Source of the DNA: an uncultured Erysipelotrichaceae bacterium
Lineage (GTDB): Bacteria; Bacillota_I; Bacilli_A; Erysipelotrichales; Erysipelotrichaceae
Reading direction: 5' to 3'
DNA length: 9,081 bases
Assembly (NCBI GenBank): GCA_944326175.1
Contig: CALVCY010000151.1
Coordinates: 1 to 9,081 of the forward strand
The notes under the pieces were generated by a model. That model was not told the origin of the DNA and made no database searches. It worked only from the letters and a program-made list of their open reading frames with translations. How positions within the stretch are numbered: the stretch's first letter is position 1; every line of letters starts with the position of its first letter. This document shows, piece by piece, positions 1-7,138 of the stretch. The position numbers and the translations under genes are program-made.

Positions 1-180
1 TGTATCGATACACTGGCATTGCTTGGTATAGATTTCCATTGCATCCTGTTCGATCCAATCGGTATGCGTGACTTTCAATGTCAATGGTAAAGCCACGATA
101 TCCTTGATTGAACCATGCTCATCCACCAACGCTGCTCGAACACTGGTCGTACCACTATCCAGTGCCAATATATATCCCAT
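1..180 (-). CDS. glpK: FGGY-family carbohydrate kinase, probably glycerol kinase (5' end only)
   Basis: Only the first 60 codons lie in the window; the gene runs off the left edge. The N-terminus reads MGYILALDSGTTSVRA, the phosphate-binding first strand and turn of the FGGY sugar kinases (ASKHA fold). It is followed by THTDWIEQDAMEIY, which matches the GlpK pattern PGWVEHDPMEIW better than the equivalent part of xylulokinases. Glycerol kinase phosphorylates glycerol to sn-glycerol-3-phosphate in the cytoplasm. Most glycerol kinases have Gln after the first Asp (DQGTTSSR); here it is Ser (DSGTTSVR), so another FGGY substrate is possible. The ATG overlaps the exoA stop codon by one base (TAATG). 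A strong Shine-Dalgarno, TGGAGGT (187-193), sits 6 nt upstream inside exoA, so the two genes are cotranscribed and probably translationally coupled. Family assignment is firm; the substrate is less so. Confidence 0.65.
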   Translation of the reverse strand, partial: MGYILALDSGTTSVRAALVDEHGSIKDIVALPLTLKVTHTDWIEQDAMEIYTKQCQCIDT

Positions 181-929
181 TATTTTACCTCCAGCACCAC
201 GGGTGCATGATCACTGCCCATCCAAGTATCATAGATTTGACTGGCTTTGATCGTTTCGATCATCCGTGATGAGACCAACCAGTAATCGATGCGCCATCCC
301 ACATTACGTTCTCTGGCTTTAAAACGGTAGCTCCACCAAGAATATTGGATCGTATCCGGATGTAGATAACGGAAGGTATCGATGAACCCACCATCGAGCA
401 ACGTGGTGAAATCCTGCCGCTCTTCATCCGTGAACCCAGCATTACGATGATTCGTATCTGGATTTTTGATATCGATATCCTGATGTGCCACATTCATATC
501 CCCACAGATCAATACCGATTTGTGTTGGTCTAGCTCTTGCAGATATTTCAAAAAACAGTCATCCCATTTTTGACGATAATCCAGTCGTTTCAATTCATTT
601 TGACTGTTGGGGACATAGACATTGACCAGGTAAAACGTTGGATATTCCAATGTCAGCACGCGTCCTTCATCATCGGACATATTGGTTAGACCATAGTAGA
701 CCGATAGTGGTTGTTGCTTGGTCAAAACCATCGTCCCACTGTATCCTTTTTTAATGGCACTATGCACATAACGATGGTAATGATCATATCCAAAACTGGG
801 GATCTGATCGGCTTGTGCTTTGGTTTCCTGCAGTGCAATGATATCAAAGTCTTCACTATGCAAATAGGCATCCACCCCTTTGTTCAATGCGGCACGGATG
901 CCATTGACATTCCATGAGATCAATTTCAT
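180..929 (-). CDS. exoA: Exodeoxyribonuclease III / AP endonuclease (Xth family, ExoA type)
   Basis: The 249-residue protein spans the whole exonuclease III fold (endonuclease/exonuclease/phosphatase superfamily) and has the usual family length. This family cleaves DNA 5' to abasic sites in base-excision repair and has Mg-dependent 3'-5' exonuclease and 3'-phosphatase activities. All hallmark residues are visible: N7 and N9 in SWNVNG, the metal-binding E35 in LQETKA, Y105 in VYVPN, D144 and N146 in GDMNVAHQDID, the WWSYRFKARERNVGWRIDY block (198-216), and the terminal D240-H241 pair in SDHAP. The start is the ATG at 929, preceded by an AGAGGG-type ribosome site about 9 nt upstream. It is the first gene of an operon with the downstream FGGY kinase, joined by TAATG. 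An extended -10 promoter lies just upstream, divergent from the small membrane-protein genes. Confidence 0.95.
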   Translation of the reverse strand: MKLISWNVNGIRAALNKGVDAYLHSEDFDIIALQETKAQADQIPSFGYDHYHRYVHSAIKKGYSGTMVLTKQQPLSVYYGLTNMSDDEGRVLTLEYPTFYLVNVYVPNSQNELKRLDYRQKWDDCFLKYLQELDQHKSVLICGDMNVAHQDIDIKNPDTNHRNAGFTDEERQDFTTLLDGGFIDTFRYLHPDTIQYSWWSYRFKARERNVGWRIDYWLVSSRMIETIKASQIYDTWMGSDHAPVVLEVK

Positions 930-961
930 ATAACGGCCCTCTTGATGTTGATTTCGTTAGC

Positions 962-992
962 ATCATACCACAAGCGTGACATGGTTTGTTAA
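962..992 (-). promoter_or_regulatory. Predicted promoter of exoA operon (extended -10)
   Basis: Read on the minus strand, TATGAT (962-967) is preceded by TG one base away (TGGTATGAT), a good extended -10 element. A TTAACA hexamer (987-992) lies 19 bp further upstream as a possible -35; the spacer is long, but an extended -10 can compensate. The start point would be near 955, giving a leader of about 25 nt to the exoA ATG. Predicted by eye only. Confidence 0.55.
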
Positions 993-995
993 AAT
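987..995 (+). promoter_or_regulatory. Predicted promoter of the small membrane-protein operon (extended -10)
   Basis: TGTTAAAAT (987-995) is an extended -10 element (TG, one base, TAAAAT) facing the small gene that starts at 1018. No convincing -35 is seen about 17 bp upstream (around 966-972). Transcription would start near 1002, just before the AAGGAGG ribosome site at 1004-1010. It physically overlaps the predicted -35 of the divergent exoA promoter. Confidence 0.4.
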
Positions 996-1017
996 GAAAC
1001 CATAAGGAGGCGTAAAT

Positions 1018-1203
1018 ATGAATCGACGCGCCGCTGGAATCTTCCTTGTTGCGATATCTGCCTTTTTATGGACAGCTGGATCGCTCATGCATGTACTCGA
1101 TCCGAATTTTTCAGATCAAATGATCGCAACCACCTTGGCAGTGATCAGTTTGATTTGTGGATGTATTTATCTCTATCTGGGTGAAAAAGATGAGCATCAC
1201 TAA
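1018..1203 (+). CDS. Small two-helix membrane protein of unknown function
   Basis: I do not recognise this 61-residue protein. It begins with a basic MNRRAAG and has two hydrophobic stretches, about residues 7-27 (IFLVAISAFLWTAGSLMHVL) and 36-54 (IATTLAVISLICGCIYLYL). A short DPNFSDQ loop separates them, and the C-terminal tail EKDEHH is charged. By the positive-inside rule both ends are probably cytoplasmic, forming a helical hairpin. The gene is supported by a perfect Shine-Dalgarno, AAGGAGG (1004-1010), 7 nt before the ATG, and by its 14-nt overlap with the next gene, which shows operon structure rather than a chance ORF. Its role is unknown; the context suggests it works with the product of the next gene at the membrane. 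Confidence 0.75.
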   Translation: MNRRAAGIFLVAISAFLWTAGSLMHVLDPNFSDQMIATTLAVISLICGCIYLYLGEKDEHH

Positions 1204-1504
1204 ACATCATCAATGGTTCAAACCATGGATGGTTGCAATATTGATCATTGTATTTTGTGTGCTATGTTGGCGGTTTTTGTATTTTCAACACAAAAGTGCA
1301 GACAATCTACCAACTCTTGAAAATCTAACCATCGATGATCTGGATACATTGATCGGCTATCAAACCGGCACATTACGCAATGTATATGGCAAACCTGATC
1401 AAACGATCGACGATCGGATCATTTATGACTTACCAAATGATCAACTCCTGGTTTTGACCGTCACATTCGGTCAAGTAACGGATGCCCAAATCACAATCGA
1501 TTAA
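1190..1504 (+). CDS. Membrane-anchored small extracytoplasmic protein of unknown function
   Basis: I do not recognise this protein. I place the start at the ATG at 1190 (104 residues) because GGGTGA (1179-1184) lies 5 nt upstream; the earlier in-frame ATG at 1157 has no ribosome site and lies deep inside the preceding gene. A basic and aromatic N-terminus is followed by one hydrophobic helix, about residues 13-32 (WMVAILIIVFCVLCWRFLYF), and no signal-peptidase site is obvious, so it looks like a signal anchor. The remaining roughly 70 residues should face outside. They contain LTIDDLDTLIGYQTGTL, then YGKPD (66-70), and finish with alternating hydrophobic residues (LLVLTVTFGQVTDAQI). This resembles the small 'helix, G.PD, beta-strands' arrangement of SmpA/BamE-like and related secreted domains, but that is only a pattern resemblance. 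It overlaps the preceding gene by 14 nt and ends at a strong terminator. Confidence 0.75.
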   Translation: MSITKHHQWFKPWMVAILIIVFCVLCWRFLYFQHKSADNLPTLENLTIDDLDTLIGYQTGTLRNVYGKPDQTIDDRIIYDLPNDQLLVLTVTFGQVTDAQITID

Positions 1505-1509
1505 TTGAA

Positions 1510-1544
1510 AGACGGACGATCACACGTGATCGTCCGTCTGTTTT
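1510..1544. terminator. Strong hairpin terminator between convergent operons, possibly bidirectional
   Basis: A perfect 14-bp inverted repeat pairs AGACGGACGATCAC (1510-1523) with GTGATCGTCCGTCT (1526-1539). In practice the loop would open to 6 nt or so. TTTT follows (1541-1544) on the plus strand, 6 nt after the end of the small membrane operon. On the minus strand the hairpin lies downstream of the lepA stop and is followed by TTTCAATTAA, a weaker U-tract, so it may terminate both convergent transcripts. Confidence 0.85.
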
Positions 1545-1564
1545 ACCATGGTTCAACCATTTCC

Positions 1565-3370
1565 CTATTGATCATCATTCATGCTTAAGATCGCCATGAA
1601 AGCTTCCTGCGGGATCTCCACACTGCCAACCGCTTTCATCCGTTTCTTGCCTTCCTTTTGTTTTTCCAGCAATTTCTTTTTTCGACTGATATCTCCACCA
1701 TAGCATTTCGCGAGCACGTTTTTACGTAACGATTTGATATTGGTGCGGGCAATGACTTTATTGTTGATGGCGGCCTGGACCGGGATCTCAAATTGCTGTT
1801 TAGGGATCAATTCTTTTAATTTTTGGGTGATGGCATTGCCACGAGTATAAGCAAAATCACGATGGACGATGAAACTGAGCGCATCGATCAAATCCCCATT
1901 GAGCAAAATGTCCACCTTGACCAAATCACTTTTGGTATAACCATTCAAACTATAATCTAAAGATGCATATCCCTTGGTCGCACTTTTGAGTCGATCAAAG
2001 AAATCATAGATGATCTCAGCCAAAGGGATGTCGTAGACCAAATCACTGCGATCGTTGTCCACGACTTTCAAGTCGATATACGTCCCCCGCTTGCTTTGTG
2101 CCAGCTCCATCACCGCACCGATGTAATGATTGGGAACGATGATACTGGCTCGAACCAGCGGCTCTTCGATATGATCGATCTCATTATTGGGCGGCAACAT
2201 CGCCGGATTATCGATGCTTAGCATCGTATGATCGGTTTTATAGACGTGATAGATGACACTGGGTGCCGTCGCAATCAGCGTCAAATTGAATTCTCGTTCC
2301 AATCGTTCCTGGACCACATCCATGTGCAGCAATCCCAAAAAGCCACATCGAAACCCAAATCCCAACGCTTGCGAATTTTCAGCCTCGAACTGCAACGACG
2401 CATCATTGAGTTGCAATTTTTCCAATGCCTCTCGCAAATCGTTGTATTTATCGGCGTCCGTGGGATAAAGACCACAATAGACCATCGGATTCATATGCCG
2501 ATATCCCGGTAACGGTGAAGCGGCACGGTTATTTTGCAACGTGATCGTATCGCCGACATGGATATCACTGATGGATTTGATGGTGGCGGCGACCCATCCG
2601 ACTTCACCGCATTCCAACATCTGCTTTTTGACTTCGCGCGGATTTTTGACACCGACTTCATAGACCGTATATTTGCCACCGGTCTGCATGAATTCGATCG
2701 CATCATTGACTTTGATCGAACCTTGTTTGACACAGATATTACAGATCACACCACGATATTCATCATAATAGGAATCAAAGACCAAAGCTTCAAGTGGGGC
2801 ATGCGGATCCCCTTGAGGCGATGGGATCTTTTCAACGATCGCTTCGAGCACTTGATCCACATTAAGTCCAGTTTTGGCAGAAATACAGGGCGCATCCGTG
2901 CAATCGATGCCCAATACATCTTCGATCTCCTGTTTGACTTTTTCCACATCCGCACTGGGTAGATCCACCTTATTGATGACCGGGATGATTTCTAGATCAT
3001 TTTCAAGTGCAAGATAGACATTGGCCAGTGTTTGCGCTTCGATGCCCTGGGTGGCATCCACGACCAAAACCGCACCTTCGCAAGCAGCCAAGGAGCGGGA
3101 TACTTCATAGGTAAAGTCGACATGGCCCGGGGTATCGATCAGATTGAAAATATAATCTTGACCATTTTTAGCATGATAGGACAATTGAACGGCATTGAGC
3201 TTGATGGTAATACCACGTTCACGCTCTAATGACATATTATCCAAGATCTGATCTTGCATCTCTCGTTTGGATACAGTATCGGTCAATTCAAGGATGCGAT
3301 CCGCTAATGTGGATTTACCATGATCGATATGGGCAATGATGGAAAAATTACGAATATGGGATTGGTTCAT
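1565..3370 (-). CDS. lepA: Elongation factor 4 (LepA), ribosome-associated translational GTPase
   Basis: The 601-residue length is normal for LepA/EF4, a cytoplasmic GTPase that binds the ribosome, back-translocates it in vitro and aids initiation or ribosome maturation in vivo. The G domain shows the P-loop AHIDHGKST (13-21), the switch I region RERGITIK (50-57), DTPGH (79-83) and NKVD (133-136). EF-G-like domains II, III and V follow. The C-terminal LepA-specific domain contains [19 protein letters not shown], which sets it apart from EF-G. The ATG at 3370 lies 13 nt after the fmt stop, and an in-frame TAA two codons upstream rules out a longer start. No purine-rich Shine-Dalgarno is visible before it, so translation may depend on ribosomes finishing fmt. 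It ends with TAG, convergent with the small membrane-protein operon. Confidence 0.97.
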   Translation of the reverse strand: MNQSHIRNFSIIAHIDHGKSTLADRILELTDTVSKREMQDQILDNMSLERERGITIKLNAVQLSYHAKNGQDYIFNLIDTPGHVDFTYEVSRSLAACEGAVLVVDATQGIEAQTLANVYLALENDLEIIPVINKVDLPSADVEKVKQEIEDVLGIDCTDAPCISAKTGLNVDQVLEAIVEKIPSPQGDPHAPLEALVFDSYYDEYRGVICNICVKQGSIKVNDAIEFMQTGGKYTVYEVGVKNPREVKKQMLECGEVGWVAATIKSISDIHVGDTITLQNNRAASPLPGYRHMNPMVYCGLYPTDADKYNDLREALEKLQLNDASLQFEAENSQALGFGFRCGFLGLLHMDVVQERLEREFNLTLIATAPSVIYHVYKTDHTMLSIDNPAMLPPNNEIDHIEEPLVRASIIVPNHYIGAVMELAQSKRGTYIDLKVVDNDRSDLVYDIPLAEIIYDFFDRLKSATKGYASLDYSLNGYTKSDLVKVDILLNGDLIDALSFIVHRDFAYTRGNAITQKLKELIPKQQFEIPVQAAINNKVIARTNIKSLRKNVLAKCYGGDISRKKKLLEKQKEGKKRMKAVGSVEIPQEAFMAILSMNDDQ

Positions 3371-3383
3371 AAGTTAAATAAGA

Positions 3384-4325
3384 TTAATCAAAGAATATGG
3401 TATCGATTTTATTGGCAATACCATTGAAGAAACTGGCACCGTCAAGACGAGCTTTGCCTTCCATCTGACAGTTGTAGATATGGATAAAACCACCCTTGGC
3501 ACTGATCTTGAAATGATCATGACATTTGATGGCCTGACCTAAAGGATGATCATGTTCACACACTTCCTTGCCTATGGAATGGAATTTGACTTTTTTATCT
3601 CCAAATAAGGTATAGGGTGACGGATTATCGATCAAACCACGCATGTGGTTATATAAAACATCAATAGCCTCATCATGGAAACTGACTTTTTCCGTTTCTT
3701 TTTTGATGGTAAATGCCAGTGTGCGTTTGGCCTCATCCTGCGGGATAGGTTCAAGTTGTCCATTTAGATATAACGGGATATCCCGATGAATGATCGTTTT
3801 GCAAGCATCCATCATTTTCAAGCATAATGCATCATAGGTGTCATCTGGATCAATCACAACTTTTTCTTTGGAATACATGGCACCAGCATCCATCTTGTCC
3901 ACCATCGCCATCAACGTCATACCGGTCATGGTTTCTCCATCCATGATCGCCCGTTGGATCGGGGCACCACCGCGATATTTGGGCAATAGCGAACCGTGCA
4001 GATTGATACAACCATATTGTGGATATTCCAACAATGCAGTAGGGACTTTCTGACCATACGCACAGGTGATCACCAATTGGGGATCATAAGCCAATAATTG
4101 ATCATATTGATCCATGATCGATACGGGTTGGACCACAGGGATACCATGATCCAAAGCCATTTGCTTGACTGGTGTGTTTTCCATAATTTTTTTACGTCCA
4201 ACGGGTTTATCGGGTTGAGACACCACGGCAACGATGGTATAACCATCCTCGATCAATGCACTTAACGGTGCTGTCGCAAAAACCGGTGTCCCCATAAACG
4301 CGATCCGTATCGTCTTGATATCCAT
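3384..4325 (-). CDS. fmt: Methionyl-tRNA formyltransferase
   Basis: This enzyme transfers a formyl group from 10-formyltetrahydrofolate to Met-tRNA(fMet) for translation initiation. I take the ATG at 4325 as the start, giving 313 residues, typical for the family. AAAGGGTGG lies about 5 nt upstream, the protein then begins MDIKTIRIAFMGTP as usual for Fmt, and an ATG 30 nt further upstream (4355) would fall essentially at the predicted transcription start. The N-terminal formyltransferase fold has the catalytic triad N108 and H110 (CINLHGSLLPKYRGGAPIQR) and D146 (MDAGAM). The tRNA-binding loop PVGRKKIMENTPVKQMA is at 41-57. The C-terminal anticodon/acceptor-binding beta-barrel occupies about residues 205-313. 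It is first in an operon with lepA. No def or priA gene, often next to fmt in Firmicutes, is seen beside it. Confidence 0.96.
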   Translation of the reverse strand: MDIKTIRIAFMGTPVFATAPLSALIEDGYTIVAVVSQPDKPVGRKKIMENTPVKQMALDHGIPVVQPVSIMDQYDQLLAYDPQLVITCAYGQKVPTALLEYPQYGCINLHGSLLPKYRGGAPIQRAIMDGETMTGMTLMAMVDKMDAGAMYSKEKVVIDPDDTYDALCLKMMDACKTIIHRDIPLYLNGQLEPIPQDEAKRTLAFTIKKETEKVSFHDEAIDVLYNHMRGLIDNPSPYTLFGDKKVKFHSIGKEVCEHDHPLGQAIKCHDHFKISAKGGFIHIYNCQMEGKARLDGASFFNGIANKIDTIFFD

Positions 4326-4357
4326 TCCAACCACCCTTTCTTTTTTAGTGCACACCT

Positions 4358-4385
4358 ATTCTAAACTAAATCCGCTCATTCTCAA
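4358..4385 (-). promoter_or_regulatory. Predicted sigma-A promoter of fmt-lepA
   Basis: On the minus strand, TTGAGA (4380-4385, 5 of 6 matches to TTGACA) is followed after 16 bp by TAGAAT (4358-4363, 5 of 6 matches to TATAAT). Transcription would start near 4351, giving a leader of about 25 nt before the fmt ATG at 4325. This is the best-looking promoter in the window. Confidence 0.7.
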
Positions 4386-4400
4386 ACAACGAGAAAACAC

Positions 4401-4429
4401 TTGCAACGATCGATGCTTTTTGATAACAT
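4401..4429 (+). promoter_or_regulatory. Predicted promoter of rpsT
   Basis: TTGCAA (4401-4406) and TAACAT (4424-4429) are 17 bp apart, each matching four of six consensus positions. The start would be near 4436, about 24 nt before the rpsT ATG. A weaker match than the divergent fmt promoter, but it is the only sensible candidate in this 134-bp gap. Confidence 0.45.
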
Positions 4430-4459
4430 AACGTGGCAAAAGTGAGTGGAGGTAAAGCA

Positions 4460-4726
4460 ATGGCAAATATCAAATCCAACTTGAAGAGATCCTTGACCAA
4501 CGAAAAGACCCGTCTGGCTCACCTGTCTCAACGCAGCGAACTCAAGACTGCCATCAAGAATGTCTTGACTGCCGTTGAAAAGAAAGACAAGGAAGCCGCT
4601 GTCAAAGCGTTTGATCTCGCCAATCAGAAACTGGATAAAGCCGTGGTTGACCACGTGAAACATAAAAACTATGTCGCACGTCAGAAATCACGTCTGGCAA
4701 AAGCTGTCAATAGCATCGAAGCTTAA
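4460..4726 (+). CDS. rpsT: 30S ribosomal protein S20
   Basis: This 88-residue basic, Lys- and Ala-rich, helical protein is S20, which binds 16S rRNA early in 30S assembly. It begins MANIKSNLKRSLTNEKTRLA and contains QRSELKTAIKNV and HKNYVARQKSRLAKAV, all typical of bacterial S20, and its length is standard. The ATG at 4460 is chosen because TGGAGGT (4447-4453) lies 6 nt upstream; an in-frame GTG at 4433 would add nine residues and swallow that ribosome site. Codon choice (AAG, AAC, CGT, CTG, GCT) looks more biased than in neighbouring genes, as expected for a highly expressed ribosomal gene. It is monocistronic, divergent from fmt and convergent with trmK, and is followed by a good intrinsic terminator. 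Confidence 0.97.
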   Translation: MANIKSNLKRSLTNEKTRLAHLSQRSELKTAIKNVLTAVEKKDKEAAVKAFDLANQKLDKAVVDHVKHKNYVARQKSRLAKAVNSIEA

Positions 4727-4748
4727 TGCGAGCATAGAAAACATAAAA

Positions 4749-4775
4749 ATGATCGGGATTTCCCGATCATTTTTT
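4749..4775. terminator. Intrinsic terminator shared by rpsT and trmK
   Basis: ATGATCGGG (4749-4757) pairs with CCCGATCAT (4762-4770) across the loop ATTT, with T residues from 4770 to 4775 on the plus strand, 22 nt after the rpsT stop. The arms are flanked by AAAAA on the left, so on the minus strand the same hairpin is followed by a U-tract and can terminate the glyS-dnaG-rpoD-trmK transcript. The trmK stop codon (4767-4769) lies inside one arm. Confidence 0.88.
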
Positions 4776-5456
4776 GTTTTCACTGTCCTTTATTTCAAAC
4801 CAATGGTCTAACCATTGCATTTTCTGATGGATCATATCCACCTTTTCTACATCCTTCACTTTGGTGGATAAATCTTTCAATCCATCATATAAATGGCGAT
4901 AATACCGTTCAGTATCCGCACCATGATGTTCCATCAATTTCGCTCCAAGGTAACGGATGGATGGATCACAGGAATACACACAGGATGTTGGTGTGAAGGA
5001 TATGGCGACATAATCGTGGTCTTCATAACAGCAACGTTCATCATCGATGGTGTAACCATGATCCATGATCCAATCCCGGATCGTCCATGGATCCTTATTG
5101 GCTGATACGATGATTTGGTTCAAATTCATCAATTTCTGGGGATAAGCTTCCAATATATCGATGATGGTATGTGCCCCCATACCGGCAATGACGATGATGT
5201 CCACACCTTGTGGAAGATGGGTCAAACCATCGGATAATATCGTTGTTACACGATGGTTTAAACCATATTGATCGATGGTCCGTTTGGCTGCAGAAAGCGG
5301 TCCTGCCGCAACATCCATGGCATATGCACAAACGCACTTGTGCGATTGCACAAGTGCGCATGCAAGATAACCATGGTCTGCACCGACATCCGCCATGATC
5401 GAACATGGTCGTACCATTTCTTTGATCATGTTCAGTCGAATGCTCAGTTTGATCAT
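4767..5456 (-). CDS. trmK: tRNA (adenine(22)-N(1))-methyltransferase TrmK
   Basis: TrmK uses S-adenosylmethionine to methylate N1 of adenine 22 in tRNAs, mainly tRNA-Ser and tRNA-Leu. The 229-residue protein starts [15 protein letters not shown], then shows the SAM-binding motif [12 protein letters not shown] (21-32), the family's D.G.DH.YL signature. Further on are the acidic end of strand two ([11 protein letters not shown]), LSDGL, and the family-specific [10 protein letters not shown] in place of an NPPY motif, then the coiled-coil-like C-terminal helices. The ATG overlaps the rpoD stop as ATGA, and trmK next to sigA/rpoD is the usual Firmicutes context (Bacillus sigA-yqfN). In Bacillus yqfO follows; here the operon ends at trmK. 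The upstream ribosome site (AAAGAGAA) is weak, so coupling to rpoD translation is likely. A perfect 11-bp inverted repeat lies inside the coding sequence (5333-5358). Confidence 0.9.
   Translation of the reverse strand: MIKLSIRLNMIKEMVRPCSIMADVGADHGYLACALVQSHKCVCAYAMDVAAGPLSAAKRTIDQYGLNHRVTTILSDGLTHLPQGVDIIVIAGMGAHTIIDILEAYPQKLMNLNQIIVSANKDPWTIRDWIMDHGYTIDDERCCYEDHDYVAISFTPTSCVYSCDPSIRYLGAKLMEHHGADTERYYRHLYDGLKDLSTKVKDVEKVDMIHQKMQWLDHWFEIKDSENKK
5333..5358. repeat. Perfect 11-bp inverted repeat inside trmK
   Basis: CGCACTTGTGC (5333-5343) and GCACAAGTGCG (5348-5358) are exact reverse complements separated by GATT, able to form a stable hairpin in DNA or in the trmK mRNA. No T-run follows on either strand, so it is not an intrinsic terminator. 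It encodes the LVQSHKCV segment just after the SAM-binding loop. Confidence 0.8.
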
Positions 5457-7138
5457 TTGATATTCTCTTTATCCACAAAATCACGCAACCGTTTGCTTCG
5501 GGTCGGATGTTTGAGTTTACGCAATGCTTTGGCTTCGATCTGACGGATGCGCTCACGGGTCACATTGAATTCCCGTCCGACTTCTTCCAGTGTACGTGTA
5601 CGTCCATCATCAAGTCCAAAGCGTAGACGAAGTACCTTTTCCTCCCGTTCGGTCAAACCAGAAAGCACTTCGTTGATCTCATCCCGCAACAATTGATTGT
5701 TGGCAAATTGTTCTGGTGATACGGCTTCTTTGTCTTCGATGAAATCACCTAAATGGCTATCATCTTCTTCACCCACTGGGGTTTCCAAAGATACAGGTTC
5801 TAATGCGATCCGTTGGATCTCAACGACTTTTTCCGGGGTGATCCCATCCATTTCAGCGGCGATCTCAGCCGGAGACGGATCACGTCCGAGTTTTTGGACC
5901 AGTTGGCGCTGCACTCGGGTCAATTTATTGATGGTTTCGACCATATGCACCGGGATACGGATCGTTCGAGCCTGATCGGCGATCGCACGGGTAATGGCTT
6001 GACGGATCCACCAGGTCGCGTAGGTCGAGAATTTGAATCCTTTGGTGTAATCGAATTTATCGACGGCTTTGACCAAACCCATATTGCCTTCTTGGATCAG
6101 ATCAAGAAACTGCATCCCACGTCCGACATATTTTTTGGCAATGGATACGACCAGACGCAAATTGGCGCTGATCAATTCCTGTTTAGCCAATTCATCACCG
6201 GCTTCGATGCGCTTGGCGATTTCCAATTCGTCTTTGGCTTTGAGCAATGGTACCTTTCCGATTTCCTTAAGGTACATCTTCACTCCGTCATTGACACGGG
6301 CAGCGGTCGCTTCTTGGCTTTCTTCCCGATTGCTTTGATATTCGCGCAATTTGGCGGCTTTGGCTTTATCATCGACTTCAGTGGTCGCTGTACTGACTGC
6401 CACTGGGTCATGGCTTTCGCTATCGTGATCCACATCATCACTCGCGATGGCATCATCGATGGAAGCATCCAAATCCAACGCATCATCGCTTTCTAGTTCA
6501 ACATTGAGCTCATCATCCCCATCATCCAAAAATTCATCGAGGGAATCATCGACGACTTCGATATCATTGTCACGGAACCAACTGTACAGATCATCACTGG
6601 CACTATCATCCAAATCCAGATGCGTGAGGGAATCCGTAATCTCATTTTGCATCAAGTGACCGTTGATCGCGGCGACGCGTTTATATTCTTCCTTCAATTC
6701 ATCCAGTGTCTTGTATTGCTTGGTGCGACCAACTTTGACAAAGGATACGATTTTGGCTGAACCTGGTTTTTCCGTGGATGCACTATCGTTGGCATCCTTC
6801 GTGGATTTGGGTTCGGCTTCCTTTTTGGATTTGGCGGTCGTTTTCGTTTTTGAAGGATTTTTTTCTTTCGTTTGTTCGACCTTTGCTTCATCCGCTTTTG
6901 CTTTTGATTTCGGTTTTACAGTCACAGCTTCGATCATTTCTTCCGAGAGGGTTTCCGCTTTCTTTTTACTACGGCTACTTTTTTTCTTAGCTTTCGGTTG
7001 TTCCTTCGCCAACGATTCACTTTGCGCCAGTGCTTGTTCCTGTTTCTCCAACAACGTCTCCTGCAATGAAGCATTTTTCTGCTTCATGGCTTCAATCTTG
7101 GCTTTTTTTTCGGTTTTTGTGGTTTTAGTTTCGCTCAC
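5453..7138 (-). CDS. rpoD: RNA polymerase primary sigma factor with long charged N-terminus
   Basis: This is the housekeeping sigma factor (SigA/RpoD) that recognises -10 and -35 elements. I place the start at the GTG at 7138 (561 residues) because AAGGAGG (7145-7151) lies exactly 6 nt upstream; the open frame extends to an ATG at 7252, but that would overlap dnaG by 128 nt. Residues 1-126 are a Lys/Ala/Glu-rich, low-complexity basic tail. A region 1.1-like domain is at about 127-198 (ending DNDIEVVDD), followed by a very acidic linker at 199-257. Region 1.2 starts near 282 ([14 protein letters not shown]). Regions 2.1-2.4 are at about 322-386, with [14 protein letters not shown] and [13 protein letters not shown]. 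Region 3 has the [13 protein letters not shown] block. The region 4.2 helix-turn-helix is at 516-541 ([20 protein letters not shown]). Bacillus SigA has about 370 residues; the excess is all N-terminal. It lies between dnaG (14-nt overlap) and trmK (ATGA). Confidence 0.95.
   Translation of the reverse strand: MSETKTTKTEKKAKIEAMKQKNASLQETLLEKQEQALAQSESLAKEQPKAKKKSSRSKKKAETLSEEMIEAVTVKPKSKAKADEAKVEQTKEKNPSKTKTTAKSKKEAEPKSTKDANDSASTEKPGSAKIVSFVKVGRTKQYKTLDELKEEYKRVAAINGHLMQNEITDSLTHLDLDDSASDDLYSWFRDNDIEVVDDSLDEFLDDGDDELNVELESDDALDLDASIDDAIASDDVDHDSESHDPVAVSTATTEVDDKAKAAKLREYQSNREESQEATAARVNDGVKMYLKEIGKVPLLKAKDELEIAKRIEAGDELAKQELISANLRLVVSIAKKYVGRGMQFLDLIQEGNMGLVKAVDKFDYTKGFKFSTYATWWIRQAITRAIADQARTIRIPVHMVETINKLTRVQRQLVQKLGRDPSPAEIAAEMDGITPEKVVEIQRIALEPVSLETPVGEEDDSHLGDFIEDKEAVSPEQFANNQLLRDEINEVLSGLTEREEKVLRLRFGLDDGRTRTLEEVGREFNVTRERIRQIEAKALRKLKHPTRSKRLRDFVDKENIK

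Noticed and set aside
1157..1189. Upstream in-frame ATG that would extend the second small membrane protein by 11 residues
   Set aside because: No ribosome site precedes it, while GGGTGA sits 5 nt before the ATG at 1190.
1548..1560. ATGGTT-C-AACCAT inverted repeat next to the 1510-1544 terminator
   Set aside because: Only 6 bp with a one-base loop and no T-tract; too weak to call as a separate terminator or operator.
2534..2962. 142-codon plus-strand frame inside lepA
   Set aside because: Antisense shadow of the conserved LepA GTPase and domain II region; no ribosome site or promoter.
4326..4355. Ten-residue N-terminal extension of Fmt from an ATG at 4355
   Set aside because: It lies at or before the predicted transcription start, lacks a ribosome site, and the family normally begins near IRIAFMGTP.
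5253..5266. 14-bp perfect palindrome ATGGTTTAAACCAT in trmK
   Set aside because: Short, loop-free and AT-rich; CCAT/ATGG words are very common throughout this window, so chance is a sufficient explanation.
5095..5556. 153-codon minus-strand frame rich in Cys, His and Arg across the rpoD/trmK junction
   Set aside because: It is an out-of-frame shadow of two conserved genes with no recognisable domain or start signal.
5813..6496. 227-codon plus-strand open frame antisense to rpoD
   Set aside because: It lies wholly opposite a clearly conserved sigma factor, has no ribosome site and has a composition explained by the antisense of Asp/Ile/Lys codons.
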